Program-made: the position numbers and the translations under genes
Assembly: GCA_026985615.1 (NCBI GenBank)
Contig: JALSQD010000023.1
Coordinates: forward strand, 1-52,943
Length of the DNA: 52,943 nucleotides
Source: Thermaceae bacterium
GTDB taxonomy: Bacteria > Deinococcota > Deinococci > Deinococcales > Marinithermaceae
Reading direction: 5' to 3'
Part shown: piece by piece, positions 8,383-16,171 of the stretch
Layout: every line of letters begins with the position of its first letter
Position numbering within the stretch: the stretch's first letter is position 1
Notes under the pieces: generated by a model
Databases searched by the model: none
Seen by the model: only the letters and a program-made list of their open reading frames with translations
What the model was told of the DNA's origin: nothing

Positions 8383-9638
8383 CGCTGCGGCTGCGAATCG
8401 CCATCGGAACCGCAGCGCTGGCGGCGCTGGCGGCGGGGCTCCACCTGCTGGTGGGTTACCTCAGTTTCGCCCAGCTGATCCAGGAGGACATCGATCGCGA
8501 CCTCGAGCTGTGGTCGCAGGCGGTGGCCACTGGAATCGCCATCCAGCATGGACTGCCCGTGCTGCAGGGAGACGACTGGTCGTGGGCGGATGCCGGCCAC
8601 ACCATCGGCTTCCGCGTGAGCCGGAACGGCCGCATCTACCTGGAGGGCGGGGTGTTGCCCCCAGACGACGCGCCCGACTGGGCCTGGACGGAGCGCGACC
8701 TCGGGGACGGTTTCGTGCTCGAGCTGGCCTTTTACATTGGCGATTACCAGAGGGCGCTTCTGGGGCAGCTGCACGCGGGCATGATCAGCCTGCCGCTGGT
8801 GGTGCTGCTGGCGAGCGCGCTGGGCTGGTGGCTCGCAGGCCGGATCGCGGGGCCGATCGTGCAGCTTTCCGAGGCGGCCGACGCGCTTTCCGGCATGCGC
8901 TTCCCCGATCCCGTGCGGCCCCCGCCGGGCGACGACGAGCTCTCGCGCCTGGCCAAGAGCTTCAACCGCATGGTCTTCGCGGTGCGCGACGCGCTCGAGC
9001 GCGAACGCGCCTTCACCCGCTACGCCTCGCACGAGCTGCGTACGCCCCTCGCCACGCTCCAGGCGCAGATGGAGGCACTCGAGGAAGGCCTGGTGGACCA
9101 GGAAAAGGCTCTGCCCGAGAGCCGCAAGGCGCTTGAACGCATGCGCAGCATCCTCGAGGGGTTGCTCATGCTCAGCCGGGAGCCCCAGGTGACGCTCGAG
9201 CCCCTGCCCGGCGGGGCCACGGTGCGGCAGCTGGTGGCGGCCCTGCCCGAGGAGCGCGCCCGCCGGGTGCGGCTGGAGCTGCCCCGCGAGGAAGTCTGGA
9301 TCATGGGCGACGAGGAGCTTCTGCGCCGCGCCCTCGGCAACCTGGTGGACAACGCCCTCAAGCACAGCGAGGGCGAGGTCGAGCTGCGGCTTTCCGAGGA
9401 GGACGGCGAGGCCGTCTTCGAGGTGCGCGACTACGGCGACGGCGTGGACGACGCGCAGCTGGCGCGGCTCGCCGACCCCTTCGTGCGCTTCAACGCGAAG
9501 GTCGAGGGCACGGGCCTCGGCCTCTCGCTGGCCCGGCAGGCGGCCCAGGCCATGCGCGGCCGGCTCGAATTCGAGCACGGCCGTCCGGGACTCAGGGTAC
9601 TGCTGCGTCTGCCACTCGTGGAGGACGACGATGCGTAA
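8379..9638 (+). CDS. Sensor histidine kinase (second system)
   Basis: 419 residues. TM1 about 9-28, an external domain of about 100 residues, TM2 about 134-154, HAMP about 155-205, H-box YASHELRTPLATL with H218, N-box (NLVDNALKHS), and ATP-lid motifs (GTGLGLSLARQ). The external domain (31-130) is rich in Trp and acidic residues (DDWSWAD, DWAWTERDLGDG) and lacks the Met cluster of the first kinase, so it probably senses something other than free copper. It overlaps the next gene by 8 bases. Confidence 0.92.
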   Translation: MTLRLRIAIGTAALAALAAGLHLLVGYLSFAQLIQEDIDRDLELWSQAVATGIAIQHGLPVLQGDDWSWADAGHTIGFRVSRNGRIYLEGGVLPPDDAPDWAWTERDLGDGFVLELAFYIGDYQRALLGQLHAGMISLPLVVLLASALGWWLAGRIAGPIVQLSEAADALSGMRFPDPVRPPPGDDELSRLAKSFNRMVFAVRDALERERAFTRYASHELRTPLATLQAQMEALEEGLVDQEKALPESRKALERMRSILEGLLMLSREPQVTLEPLPGGATVRQLVAALPEERARRVRLELPREEVWIMGDEELLRRALGNLVDNALKHSEGEVELRLSEEDGEAVFEVRDYGDGVDDAQLARLADPFVRFNAKVEGTGLGLSLARQAAQAMRGRLEFEHGRPGLRVLLRLPLVEDDDA

Positions 9639-10572
9639 ATGGATCGTCATCGTGCTTGCCTGGATCTACCTCTCCCGTCTGGGTACGGGGTGGGCGCAGG
9701 CCGCCCCCGAGCCGCTTTCTTTCCTGTCCCTCGACCGTGCGGCCCCGGGCGTGCTCGACCTTACCGTGCAGCCGCTGGACCGTCTGCCTGCGGGCGACGG
9801 TGATGGCGACGACGATGGCGGTGACGACGGGGGCGACGATGGTGGTATGGACGATGGCGACGGGGGCGGCGGAGGCGGTGGCGACGATGGTGGCGATGAC
9901 GGGGGCGACGATGGCGGTATGGACGATGGCGACGGGGGTGGCGGAGGCGGTGGCGACGATGGCGGTATGGACGATGGCGACGGTGGTGGGGACGACGGTG
10001 GCGACGACGGCATGGACGACGGGGGCCACGACGACGATCACGACGACCGCGACGACGGCGATTACGAGGACGGCGACCACGCCTACGCTGCCACCTACAG
10101 CTTCTACGGCCAGGTGCGCTGGTCGGGCGACCGCACGGTCGTAGGCAACCGCGGGCTCGTCGGTGACGATCCCTGGCTTCGTTACCTGGCGCCTGGGATG
10201 CGGCTCGAGGTCAAGGGGCGGGTCGAGGGCACGCGCATCCGCGTGGCCGAGATCGAGGTCAAGTACCCCAAGACGTGGTCCTACTACGAGGGGCCGGCGC
10301 GGGCGATCGGCCTCGAGGGAGGCTGGGTCCGGGCCTGGCTTGCCGGTAGCGGCGGCCGCGACCTCTTCAAGCTGCTGCCCACCGAGGCGGGAAGGGGCGC
10401 TCCCGTGCTCGTGGCCTGCTACGAGGACGGCGCCTGGCTGTCGGTGCCGCTTGGTCTGCGTCCCCAGGACCGGCCCCGGGGCGAGGGTTGGTGGAAGCTC
10501 GAGGGGCAGGTGCAGGACGGGCGCATCGTTGGCTGGACGCTCGTGCAGCGTCTGCCTGGCGACTGTGATTGA
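9631..10572 (+). CDS. Exported Gly/Asp-rich protein with DUF5666-like C-terminal domain
   Basis: 313 residues. Signal peptide (about 1-24). Residues 55-148 are almost only Gly and Asp with a few Met, His and Tyr: a flexible, highly acidic tract that could bind Ca2+ or other cations. From about 153 the sequence becomes beta-rich with a DUF5666-like pattern (YSFYGQVRW, MRLEVKGRVEGTRIRVAEIEVKY), echoing the repeats of the lipoprotein at 4333. Last gene of the yceI operon; start overlaps the kinase stop. Function unknown. Confidence 0.75.
   Translation: MRKWIVIVLAWIYLSRLGTGWAQAAPEPLSFLSLDRAAPGVLDLTVQPLDRLPAGDGDGDDDGGDDGGDDGGMDDGDGGGGGGGDDGGDDGGDDGGMDDGDGGGGGGGDDGGMDDGDGGGDDGGDDGMDDGGHDDDHDDRDDGDYEDGDHAYAATYSFYGQVRWSGDRTVVGNRGLVGDDPWLRYLAPGMRLEVKGRVEGTRIRVAEIEVKYPKTWSYYEGPARAIGLEGGWVRAWLAGSGGRDLFKLLPTEAGRGAPVLVACYEDGAWLSVPLGLRPQDRPRGEGWWKLEGQVQDGRIVGWTLVQRLPGDCD
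9793..10076 (+). repeat. In-frame tandem repeat encoding Gly/Asp tract
   Basis: Degenerate repeat of GAC/GAT/GGC/GGT codons. A longer unit beginning GACGATGG and containing GGTATGGACGATGG recurs at about 9835, 9907 and 9955 (spacings of 72 and 48 bases, both multiples of three). Copy number is likely to vary between strains without breaking the frame. Confidence 0.8.
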
Positions 10573-10575
10573 TCC

Positions 10576-10608
10576 CTTTACCCAAGCTTGACACGGCGGT
10601 AGCAAGCT
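10576..10608 (+). promoter_or_regulatory. Composite activator box E and -10, upstream of copA
   Basis: Half-sites CTTTAC (10576-10581) and CTTGAC (10587-10592), 11 bases apart, then 10 bases and CAAGCT (10603-10608). Predicted transcription start is near 10615, leaving a leader of about 72 bases before the copA ATG. That leader contains the palindrome at 10641-10658. A TTGACA hexamer at 10588 overlaps the second half-site but has no good -10 at 17 bases. Confidence 0.62.
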
Positions 10609-10640
10609 AGAGCCATTCGGGCTTTGTGCCCGGGCTTACC

Positions 10641-10658
10641 CCACCCCAGGTGGGGTGG
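10641..10658. promoter_or_regulatory. CsoR-like GC-rich palindrome upstream of copA
   Basis: A perfect inverted repeat with 8-bp arms around GG: CCACCCCA and TGGGGTGG. This closely resembles the operators described for the Cu(I)-sensing repressor CsoR upstream of copper ATPase genes. It is followed by GATATAGG, a possible second -10 near 10659-10665. No csoR gene lies in the window, so the repressor would be encoded elsewhere. An alternative is an RNA hairpin in the leader. Confidence 0.55.
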
Positions 10659-10686
10659 ATATAGGCTGGATAGAGGAGAGGACGCC

Positions 10687-13413
10687 ATGGGTCGCATCTG
10701 GGTATTGGGCATCGAAGGCATGACCTGCGCGAGTTGCGTCACGCGGGTGGAACGGGCGCTCGAGCGCCTGCCGGCCGTGGAAGAGGCGAGCGTCAACCTG
10801 GCCACGGAACGCGCCACGGTTCGCGTGGCCGACGGGGTCACAATCGAACCCGTCCTCGAGGCGGTGCGGGAAGCGGGGTACACCCCCCGCGTGGAGACCG
10901 TGGAGATCGGCATCGAGGGCATGTCCTGCGCAAGCTGCGTCACGAGGATCGAGCGGGCGCTGGCAGGGCTTGACGGGGTGCTGGAGGCCTCGGTCAACCT
11001 GGCCACCGAGAAGGCCGCGGTGCGTTACCTCCCGGACGCGGTGAGCCGGGCCCGTCTCGAGGCCGCGATCCGTGAGGCGGGGTACACCCCGAGAACCGAG
11101 GAAAGCTCCGAGGAAAAGACCGTAGACACCACGCTCGCGGGCTTCGTGCGCTACCTGCGCCTGGCCGCGGCGTTGACCCTGCCGCTCGTGCTGGTGAGCA
11201 TGGGGCCGCTCGTCTGGCCGGCGCTTGGGGGCTGGATGGAGGACTGGGTCCCGTGGAGCGCGTGGCGTTGGCTCGAGCTGCTACTGGCCACGCCCGTGGT
11301 CTTTTACACGGGGCGGCGGTTCTTCCACGGTGGCGTCGCCGAGCTGCGGCACGGGAGCCCGGGCATGAACACCCTGGTGATGTTCGGCATCTCCGCGGCC
11401 TACTTCTACTCGGTGCTGGCCCTCCTGGCTCCGGGGCTCTTTCCCGAGGGCACGGCGCACACCTACTTCGAGGCTGCGGCGGTCATCGTGACGCTGATCC
11501 TCCTGGGCAAGTACCTGGAGGCCGTCGCCAAGGGGCGCACCTCCGAGGCCGTGCGCAAGCTGCTGGAGCTCGGGGCGAAGCAGGCCCGGGTGGTGCGTGA
11601 CGGGCAGGAGGTCGAGCTGTCCATTAGCGCGGTGGTGCCTGGCGACCTGATCCGGGTGCGGCCGGGCGAGCGCGTGCCCACCGATGGCGAGGTCATCGAG
11701 GGTGAGGGCTACGTGGACGAGTCCATGCTCACGGGTGAGCCGGTGCCGGTCCGAAAGGGGCTGGGTGACGAGGTCGTGGGGGGAACGGTGAACCAGAACG
11801 GCAGCCTCCTCATCCGCGCCACGCGGGTGGGGTCGGACACAGTGCTGGCCCAGATCGTGCGCATGGTCGAGGAGGCGCAGCAGTCCAAGCCCCCGGTGCA
11901 GGAGTTGGCCGACCGCATTGCCGCGGTCTTCGTACCCGTCGTGCTGGCGGTATCGGTTCTGACCTTCGTGGTCTGGATGCTCGTGGGGCCGGAGCCGCGG
12001 CTCAACTACGCCTTCGTGGCCGCAGTGAGCGTGCTGCTCATCGCCTGTCCCTGCGCAATGGGGCTCGCCACCCCCACGGCCATCATGGTGGCCAGCGGGC
12101 GGGGGGCGCGCGAGGGGGTGCTCTTCCGCAAGGGCGTGGCCATCGAGGGCCTGGCCCGCGTGCAGGCGGTGGTCCTCGACAAGACCGGGACGATCACCAA
12201 GGGACGGCCCGAGCTCACCGACCTATTGCCCGCGCCCGGGTGGGACGAGCGCGAGCTCCTCGCGTTGGCCGCGGCGGTGGAGCAGCGGAGCGAGCATCCC
12301 ATCGCCCGGGCCGTCCGGGAGCGCGCCGAGGGGCTGGTGCTGCCCGAGATCCACGACTTCGAGGCCGTGCCGGGGTTCGGGGCCCGCGCCCGCGCGGGCG
12401 GCCGTGAGGTGGCCGTGGGCGCGGCGCGTTACATGCGGCGACTGGGCTTGAGCGTCAAGGTTTTCGTCTCCGAGCAGGCCCGCCTCGAGGAGGCGGGGCG
12501 CACCGTGGTCTATGTGGCCGTGGATGGGGCGATCGCGGGCCTGATGGCCGTCAGCGACCCTCCGAAGCCGGGCAGTCGCGTGGCGGTCTCCGCCCTGCGG
12601 GTCGAGGGGCTGCACGTGGTCATGCTCACTGGCGACGCCGAGCGCACCGCCCGTGCGGTAGCCAAGGAGGTCGGTATCGACGAGGTGGTCAGCGAGGTCC
12701 TGCCCGCGGACAAGGCCGAGGCGGTGCGCGCGCTGCAGGCCCGGGGTCTGAGGGTGGCCTTCGTGGGCGACGGCATCAACGACGCCCCGGCGCTGGCGCA
12801 GGCCGACGTGGGCGTGGCCATCGGCACGGGCACCGACATTGCGGTCGAGGCCGGCGACGTGGTGCTGATGCAGGGCGATCTGCGCGCGGTGGTGCGGGCC
12901 CGGGCGCTGGCCAAGAAGACGCTTTCCACGATCTACTGGAACTTTTTCTGGGCTTTTGGCTACAACACCGCGCTCATCCCGGTGGCGGCGGGGGTGTTCT
13001 ATCCGTTCACCGGGCTGCTCCTGCAGCCGGCGCTGGCGGCAGGGGCGATGAGTCTGTCGAGCCTGCTCGTGCTCGGCAACTCCCTCCGGTTGCGCTACTT
13101 CCAGCCGCCCGCCCTACCGGACGAGGCCGAAGCCCCGCTGTCGGAAACCCAGGCGGGCGTGCTGCTCTACACCAGCCCTGGCTGCCCCGACTGCGCGGCG
13201 GTCAAGGCCTGGCTTGAAGCGCACGGGGTGAGTTACGCGGAACGCGACCTGAGCCGGCCTGAGGTGGCCGAGGAGGCGCTGCGGCGCTATGGGGTGCGTG
13301 TGGCCCCCATCGTAGTGTTCGGGGGGCGCGCCTACTGGGGTACGTTCGACGTGTTGCGCGGAGCGCTCGCGCCACGCCTGGCCGCGGCCCCGCCCGCTGG
13401 CGTGGAGGGCTAG
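10687..13413 (+). CDS. copA: Copper-exporting P1B-ATPase with C-terminal glutaredoxin domain
   Basis: 908 residues. Two N-terminal metal-binding domains, each with a CASC site (C14/C17 and C81/C84). The ATPase core has membrane helices, phosphatase motif SMLTGEP, CPC at 454-456 in the metal-binding helix, phosphorylated D498 in DKTGT, MLTGDAERT, and GDGINDAPA in the P domain. This is a Cu(I) exporter. Unusually, about 85 residues follow the last helix pair and form a glutaredoxin-like domain: VLLYTSPGCPDCAAVK with CPDC at 833-836, then a V-A-P-I-VVFGG segment as in the cis-Pro loop. ATG at 10687 with GGAGAG just upstream is preferred over upstream codons in the leader. Confidence 0.95.
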   Translation: MGRIWVLGIEGMTCASCVTRVERALERLPAVEEASVNLATERATVRVADGVTIEPVLEAVREAGYTPRVETVEIGIEGMSCASCVTRIERALAGLDGVLEASVNLATEKAAVRYLPDAVSRARLEAAIREAGYTPRTEESSEEKTVDTTLAGFVRYLRLAAALTLPLVLVSMGPLVWPALGGWMEDWVPWSAWRWLELLLATPVVFYTGRRFFHGGVAELRHGSPGMNTLVMFGISAAYFYSVLALLAPGLFPEGTAHTYFEAAAVIVTLILLGKYLEAVAKGRTSEAVRKLLELGAKQARVVRDGQEVELSISAVVPGDLIRVRPGERVPTDGEVIEGEGYVDESMLTGEPVPVRKGLGDEVVGGTVNQNGSLLIRATRVGSDTVLAQIVRMVEEAQQSKPPVQELADRIAAVFVPVVLAVSVLTFVVWMLVGPEPRLNYAFVAAVSVLLIACPCAMGLATPTAIMVASGRGAREGVLFRKGVAIEGLARVQAVVLDKTGTITKGRPELTDLLPAPGWDERELLALAAAVEQRSEHPIARAVRERAEGLVLPEIHDFEAVPGFGARARAGGREVAVGAARYMRRLGLSVKVFVSEQARLEEAGRTVVYVAVDGAIAGLMAVSDPPKPGSRVAVSALRVEGLHVVMLTGDAERTARAVAKEVGIDEVVSEVLPADKAEAVRALQARGLRVAFVGDGINDAPALAQADVGVAIGTGTDIAVEAGDVVLMQGDLRAVVRARALAKKTLSTIYWNFFWAFGYNTALIPVAAGVFYPFTGLLLQPALAAGAMSLSSLLVLGNSLRLRYFQPPALPDEAEAPLSETQAGVLLYTSPGCPDCAAVKAWLEAHGVSYAERDLSRPEVAEEALRRYGVRVAPIVVFGGRAYWGTFDVLRGALAPRLAAAPPAGVEG

Positions 13414-13420
13414 GCCGCAA

Positions 13421-13455
13421 AAAGAAAAAGCAGGCCCAAGGGCCTGCTTTCTTCG
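13421..13455. terminator. Bidirectional terminator between copA and HU
   Basis: Inverted repeat AGCAGGCCC / GGGCCTGCT (13429-13437 and 13440-13448) with an AA loop. On the minus strand it is followed by a T-rich run (complement of the A-rich 13418-13428), ideal for ending the HU gene; on the plus strand by TTTCTTC, which can end copA. Confidence 0.85.
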
Positions 13456-13464
13456 CGCGGTCCT

Positions 13465-13758
13465 TTATACGCGAACCTTTTCCTTCAGCGCCTTGCCAGG
13501 CTTGAAGGCGGGGTACTTGGAGGCCGGGATCTTGATCTTTTCGGTGGTGCCGGGCTTCACGCCGGTGCGGGCCTTGCGCTTGCGCACTTCGAAGGTCCCG
13601 AAACCGGTGAGCTGCACCTTGTAGTCGCGGTCGAGGAAGGTAGCGATTTCGTCGAGGAAGGTATCGATGCAGGCCTTCGCGTCCTTCTTCTTCAGGCCGG
13701 TGATCTCGGCGACGTGGTTGACCAGATCCGATTTCGTAACCGTCTTTTTCTTTGCCAT
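13465..13758 (-). CDS. hup: HU-family DNA-binding protein
   Basis: 97 residues, starting MAKKKTVTKSDLV. The body is a typical HU/IHF fold: helices 1-2 up to about residue 50, then VQLTGFGTFEVRKRKARTGV and the DNA-embracing arm with KIPASKYPAFKPGKALK. Dimeric nucleoid protein that bends DNA. An upstream in-frame start is rejected because AGGAGGTG sits directly before the ATG at 13758. Encoded alone with its own promoter and terminator. The basic AKKK extension before the first helix is common in thermophilic relatives. Confidence 0.95.
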   Translation of the reverse strand: MAKKKTVTKSDLVNHVAEITGLKKKDAKACIDTFLDEIATFLDRDYKVQLTGFGTFEVRKRKARTGVKPGTTEKIKIPASKYPAFKPGKALKEKVRV

Positions 13759-13792
13759 ACGTACACCTCCTTGAATATTGCTTTCCTTACGG

Positions 13793-13822
13793 ACTATACC
13801 ACGCCTGACCCCCAAAATTCAA
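13793..13822 (-). promoter_or_regulatory. Promoter of the HU gene
   Basis: Reading the minus strand, TTGAAT (13817-13822) and TATAGT (13793-13798) are separated by 18 bases, a good -35/-10 pair. Transcription would start near 13786, giving a leader of about 28 bases with the ribosome binding site at 13765-13770. Confidence 0.6.
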
Positions 13823-13824
13823 GG

Positions 13825-14481
13825 CTAGCCCGCGTTTTCTGGCGTTTCCTGCTGTAAGGATGCTTCATTCAAGTATGCTTCCGGTAAGTATTTCCGTGGC
13901 AGCATAGCAGCGACGGCGCCTTCGATGAGCCGCGTGGCCTCGGTGAGGTGCGCCTTGTCGAGCTGGTCGGAGAAGGCTTCGAGGTCGACCGGAGGCCCGA
14001 TGACCACGCGAATCTTGCCCCGCAGGCGCAGCTTTCCACCCGGAGGCCAGATCTCGTAGGTGCCGATGATGGCTACGGGAACCACCTGGGCTTTGGTGCG
14101 CAGCGCGATCGCGGCGGTACCGGTCTTGAAGGGCTCGAGCTTCCCGCTGCGGCTGCGCCGCCCTTCGGGGAAGATGCCGAAGGCCATGCCCGCCCGCAGC
14201 GCGCGGATGGCCGCCTTGACCGCCGCCAGGTCGCCCGAGCCGCGCTCCACCGGGATGGCGTAGAGTTTGCGCAGCAACCAACCCAGGCCGGGAATCTTGA
14301 AGAGGTCACCGCGGGCGATGAAGGCAATGGGACGGGGGAGGACCACCCCAAGCACCAGCGGGTCGAGGAAGGAGAGGTGGTTCGAGGCGATGATGACGGG
14401 TCCGCTGGGGGGCACGTGCTCCGTTCCTTCCACCTCGATGCGGTAGAACGTCCGCAGCAGGGCGCGAACAAAGACCTTCAT
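13825..14481 (-). CDS. plsC: 1-acyl-sn-glycerol-3-phosphate acyltransferase
   Basis: 218 residues. Acyltransferase motif I NHLSFLD (H35, D40) and motif III FPEGRRS (E106-G107) are clear, with a P-V-E-R-G-S-GD block between them. Converts lysophosphatidate to phosphatidate at the inner face of the membrane. ATG at 14481 is chosen because family homology begins with VFVRALLRTFYRIEVEG; the open frame continues upstream only into sequence antisense to nothing recognisable. 47 bases downstream of the nfi stop and probably in the same transcript. Confidence 0.9.
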   Translation of the reverse strand: MKVFVRALLRTFYRIEVEGTEHVPPSGPVIIASNHLSFLDPLVLGVVLPRPIAFIARGDLFKIPGLGWLLRKLYAIPVERGSGDLAAVKAAIRALRAGMAFGIFPEGRRSRSGKLEPFKTGTAAIALRTKAQVVPVAIIGTYEIWPPGGKLRLRGKIRVVIGPPVDLEAFSDQLDKAHLTEATRLIEGAVAAMLPRKYLPEAYLNEASLQQETPENAG

Positions 14482-14528
14482 GCCCCGATAGACGAGGTTG
14501 GGTTGGGGGGAGCCGTCCACAACTCGTT

Positions 14529-15260
14529 TTACCCGAAAACGAGGCGCCCTTCCAGACCTTCTCTGTGGGCGCGTCCGGCCCAGAGGTGGGCCTGGCGCAG
14601 CGGCTCGGGCAGCTTGGTGGGGCGCGGGAGCGCGAGCACGACCTCGAGCGCCGCACGCATCCCCACCCGGTGGCCCGGAGAGACGTAGAGCGGCTTCACC
14701 CGCGCGCGCGTGCGCGCCACCCAGCCCACCTGCACCCCCTTGGGGCAGGGCACCCCCAGCGCCGCCGAGGCGGCGCACAGCGGCACCGCCGCGCCGGCGT
14801 CCTCCTCCAGGGGGCCCGCCGGCTCGCCGAAGAGCCGGCTCTTGGCCACCCCCACGCTGGGTAGGCGGGTGTGCACCCCCAGATGGGTGGCGATGCCGAG
14901 CCCGCGCGGGTGGGCGATGCCCTGGCCGTCTACCAGCAGGGCGTCGGGCGCGCGCCCCAGGGCCTCGAGCGCCGCCAGGTAGACCGGGGCCTCGCGGAAG
15001 GAGAGGTAGCCGGGCACGTAGGGGAAGACCGCCTCCGGCGGCACGCGCGCGAAGCCAACCTCCAGCGCCCGCCCGGCCGCCACGTCCCACAGCACGGCCG
15101 CGGCCACCAGCGCCCCGCCGCGGCGAATCGAGGCGTCGAGCGCGGCCAGCCGCCGCACCCCCGACCAGTCTCCGGCAAGCTCGACGCGGGCGACCAGCTC
15201 TTCTTGCAGCGCCCGCGCGGCGGCGAGGTCGGGGGGCGTGGGGAAGGGGGGCGTGTTCAC
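14529..15260 (-). CDS. nfi: Endonuclease V (deoxyinosine 3' endonuclease)
   Basis: 243 residues. Conserved blocks: LAALDASIRRGGALVAAAVL with D42, the wedge-region motif PYVPGYLSFRE with E90, and DALLVDGQGIAHPR with D111 and H117. Cuts DNA at the second phosphodiester bond 3' of deoxyinosine, a repair of adenine deamination that matters at high temperature. GTG at 15260 overlaps the stop of the upstream gene (GTGA), so the two are coupled. Confidence 0.92.
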   Translation of the reverse strand: MNTPPFPTPPDLAAARALQEELVARVELAGDWSGVRRLAALDASIRRGGALVAAAVLWDVAAGRALEVGFARVPPEAVFPYVPGYLSFREAPVYLAALEALGRAPDALLVDGQGIAHPRGLGIATHLGVHTRLPSVGVAKSRLFGEPAGPLEEDAGAAVPLCAASAALGVPCPKGVQVGWVARTRARVKPLYVSPGHRVGMRAALEVVLALPRPTKLPEPLRQAHLWAGRAHREGLEGRLVFG

Positions 15261-16144
15261 GCCTCTTCGCGCAGGCGCACGAGCACCTCGGCGTCGGAGG
15301 GGTCGCGCCCGTAGAGCACGGCCAGGTAGTACGAGGCCCAGACGGTGAAGTACCAGGCGGCCATCATCTCGGGGACGAGCCCCTCGGCGGGGGGTTCGGG
15401 GAGCTCGAGCACGGTGTCCACCCGCGTCTCCAGAATCTCGACCGCCAGCCGGGTGCGCTCGTCGTCGCCCACCACCACCGCCGCCAGCGGGTCGCCCTGC
15501 TCGTGGCGCGCCTCCAGCGCGGTGATGAAGAACTCCAGGCTGCCCGGGGGCGGCGCGATGGAGAGGCTGCCGGCGATGCGCGCGAAGGTCTGTTGCAAGG
15601 CGGCCGCCAGCCCGACGTAGCGCTCGGAGACCACCCAGACGGGCATGCGCTCGACCAGGTTCCAGGCGAAGAACTTGGCCGGGTTTTCCTCGGTGCGTAC
15701 CTCGGGCGCGAGCCCCCCGGCCAGGGCCTCGAGGGCGCGGTCCACCCGCGTTCCGGCCTCGGCCTCGCCGGTGGCCTCCTGCAAGAAGCGCAGGTAACGG
15801 TAGGGGCTGAGCGGATGCGGCTCCAGCGGCACGTCCACCCCGCCGCCGAAGCCCACGCGCACCACCCGCGCGCCGCTGGCCTCGGCCGCGGCTACCGCAC
15901 CGGCGGCCGCGCCCAGGTCGAGCCCGCCCTGCAAGACGAACTGGGTGCCGCCCTCGGTCATTAGCCGGCCGGTCCAGAGGTGGGCCAGCTCCGCAGGCCA
16001 CCAGGCCTCACCGTAGCCCACCACCCCGTAGGGTGCGGGGTAGGCTTCGCTGGGCTGGGGAAAGCTGCCGACCAGGTTCGCCAGGTCGCGATGGAGCTGG
16101 CGCTTATCGACCTTGTAGTCCTCGTGGGCGTCGAGGTTGCGCAT
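15257..16144 (-). CDS. SIS-domain / phosphoglucose-phosphomannose isomerase-like protein
   Basis: 295 residues. N-terminal half resembles the SIS fold of bifunctional phosphoglucose/phosphomannose isomerases; the C-terminal half (PVWVVSERYVGLAAALQQTFARIAG, SLEFFITALEAR, TVLELPEPP) resembles their C-terminal domain. The nucleotide- and sugar-binding Ser/Thr motifs of active isomerases are hard to see in the N-terminal half, so activity is uncertain. A TACCCT hexamer (minus strand, 16151-16156) six bases before the ATG suggests leaderless transcription. First gene of a run leading into nfi and plsC. Confidence 0.65.
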   Translation of the reverse strand: MRNLDAHEDYKVDKRQLHRDLANLVGSFPQPSEAYPAPYGVVGYGEAWWPAELAHLWTGRLMTEGGTQFVLQGGLDLGAAAGAVAAAEASGARVVRVGFGGGVDVPLEPHPLSPYRYLRFLQEATGEAEAGTRVDRALEALAGGLAPEVRTEENPAKFFAWNLVERMPVWVVSERYVGLAAALQQTFARIAGSLSIAPPPGSLEFFITALEARHEQGDPLAAVVVGDDERTRLAVEILETRVDTVLELPEPPAEGLVPEMMAAWYFTVWASYYLAVLYGRDPSDAEVLVRLREEA

Positions 16145-16171
16145 GTCTTCAGGGTAGCAGGTTGGCGGGGC

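Noticed and set aside
9793..10076. CRISPR array or minisatellite of non-coding type
   Set aside because: The repeat is in frame within an exported protein, has no regular spacer-repeat alternation, and codes only for Gly/Asp-rich sequence.
10588..10616. TTGACA as a normal -35 for copA
   Set aside because: At 16-18 bases there is no good -10 (AGCCAT region), and the hexamer is better explained as the second half-site of box E.
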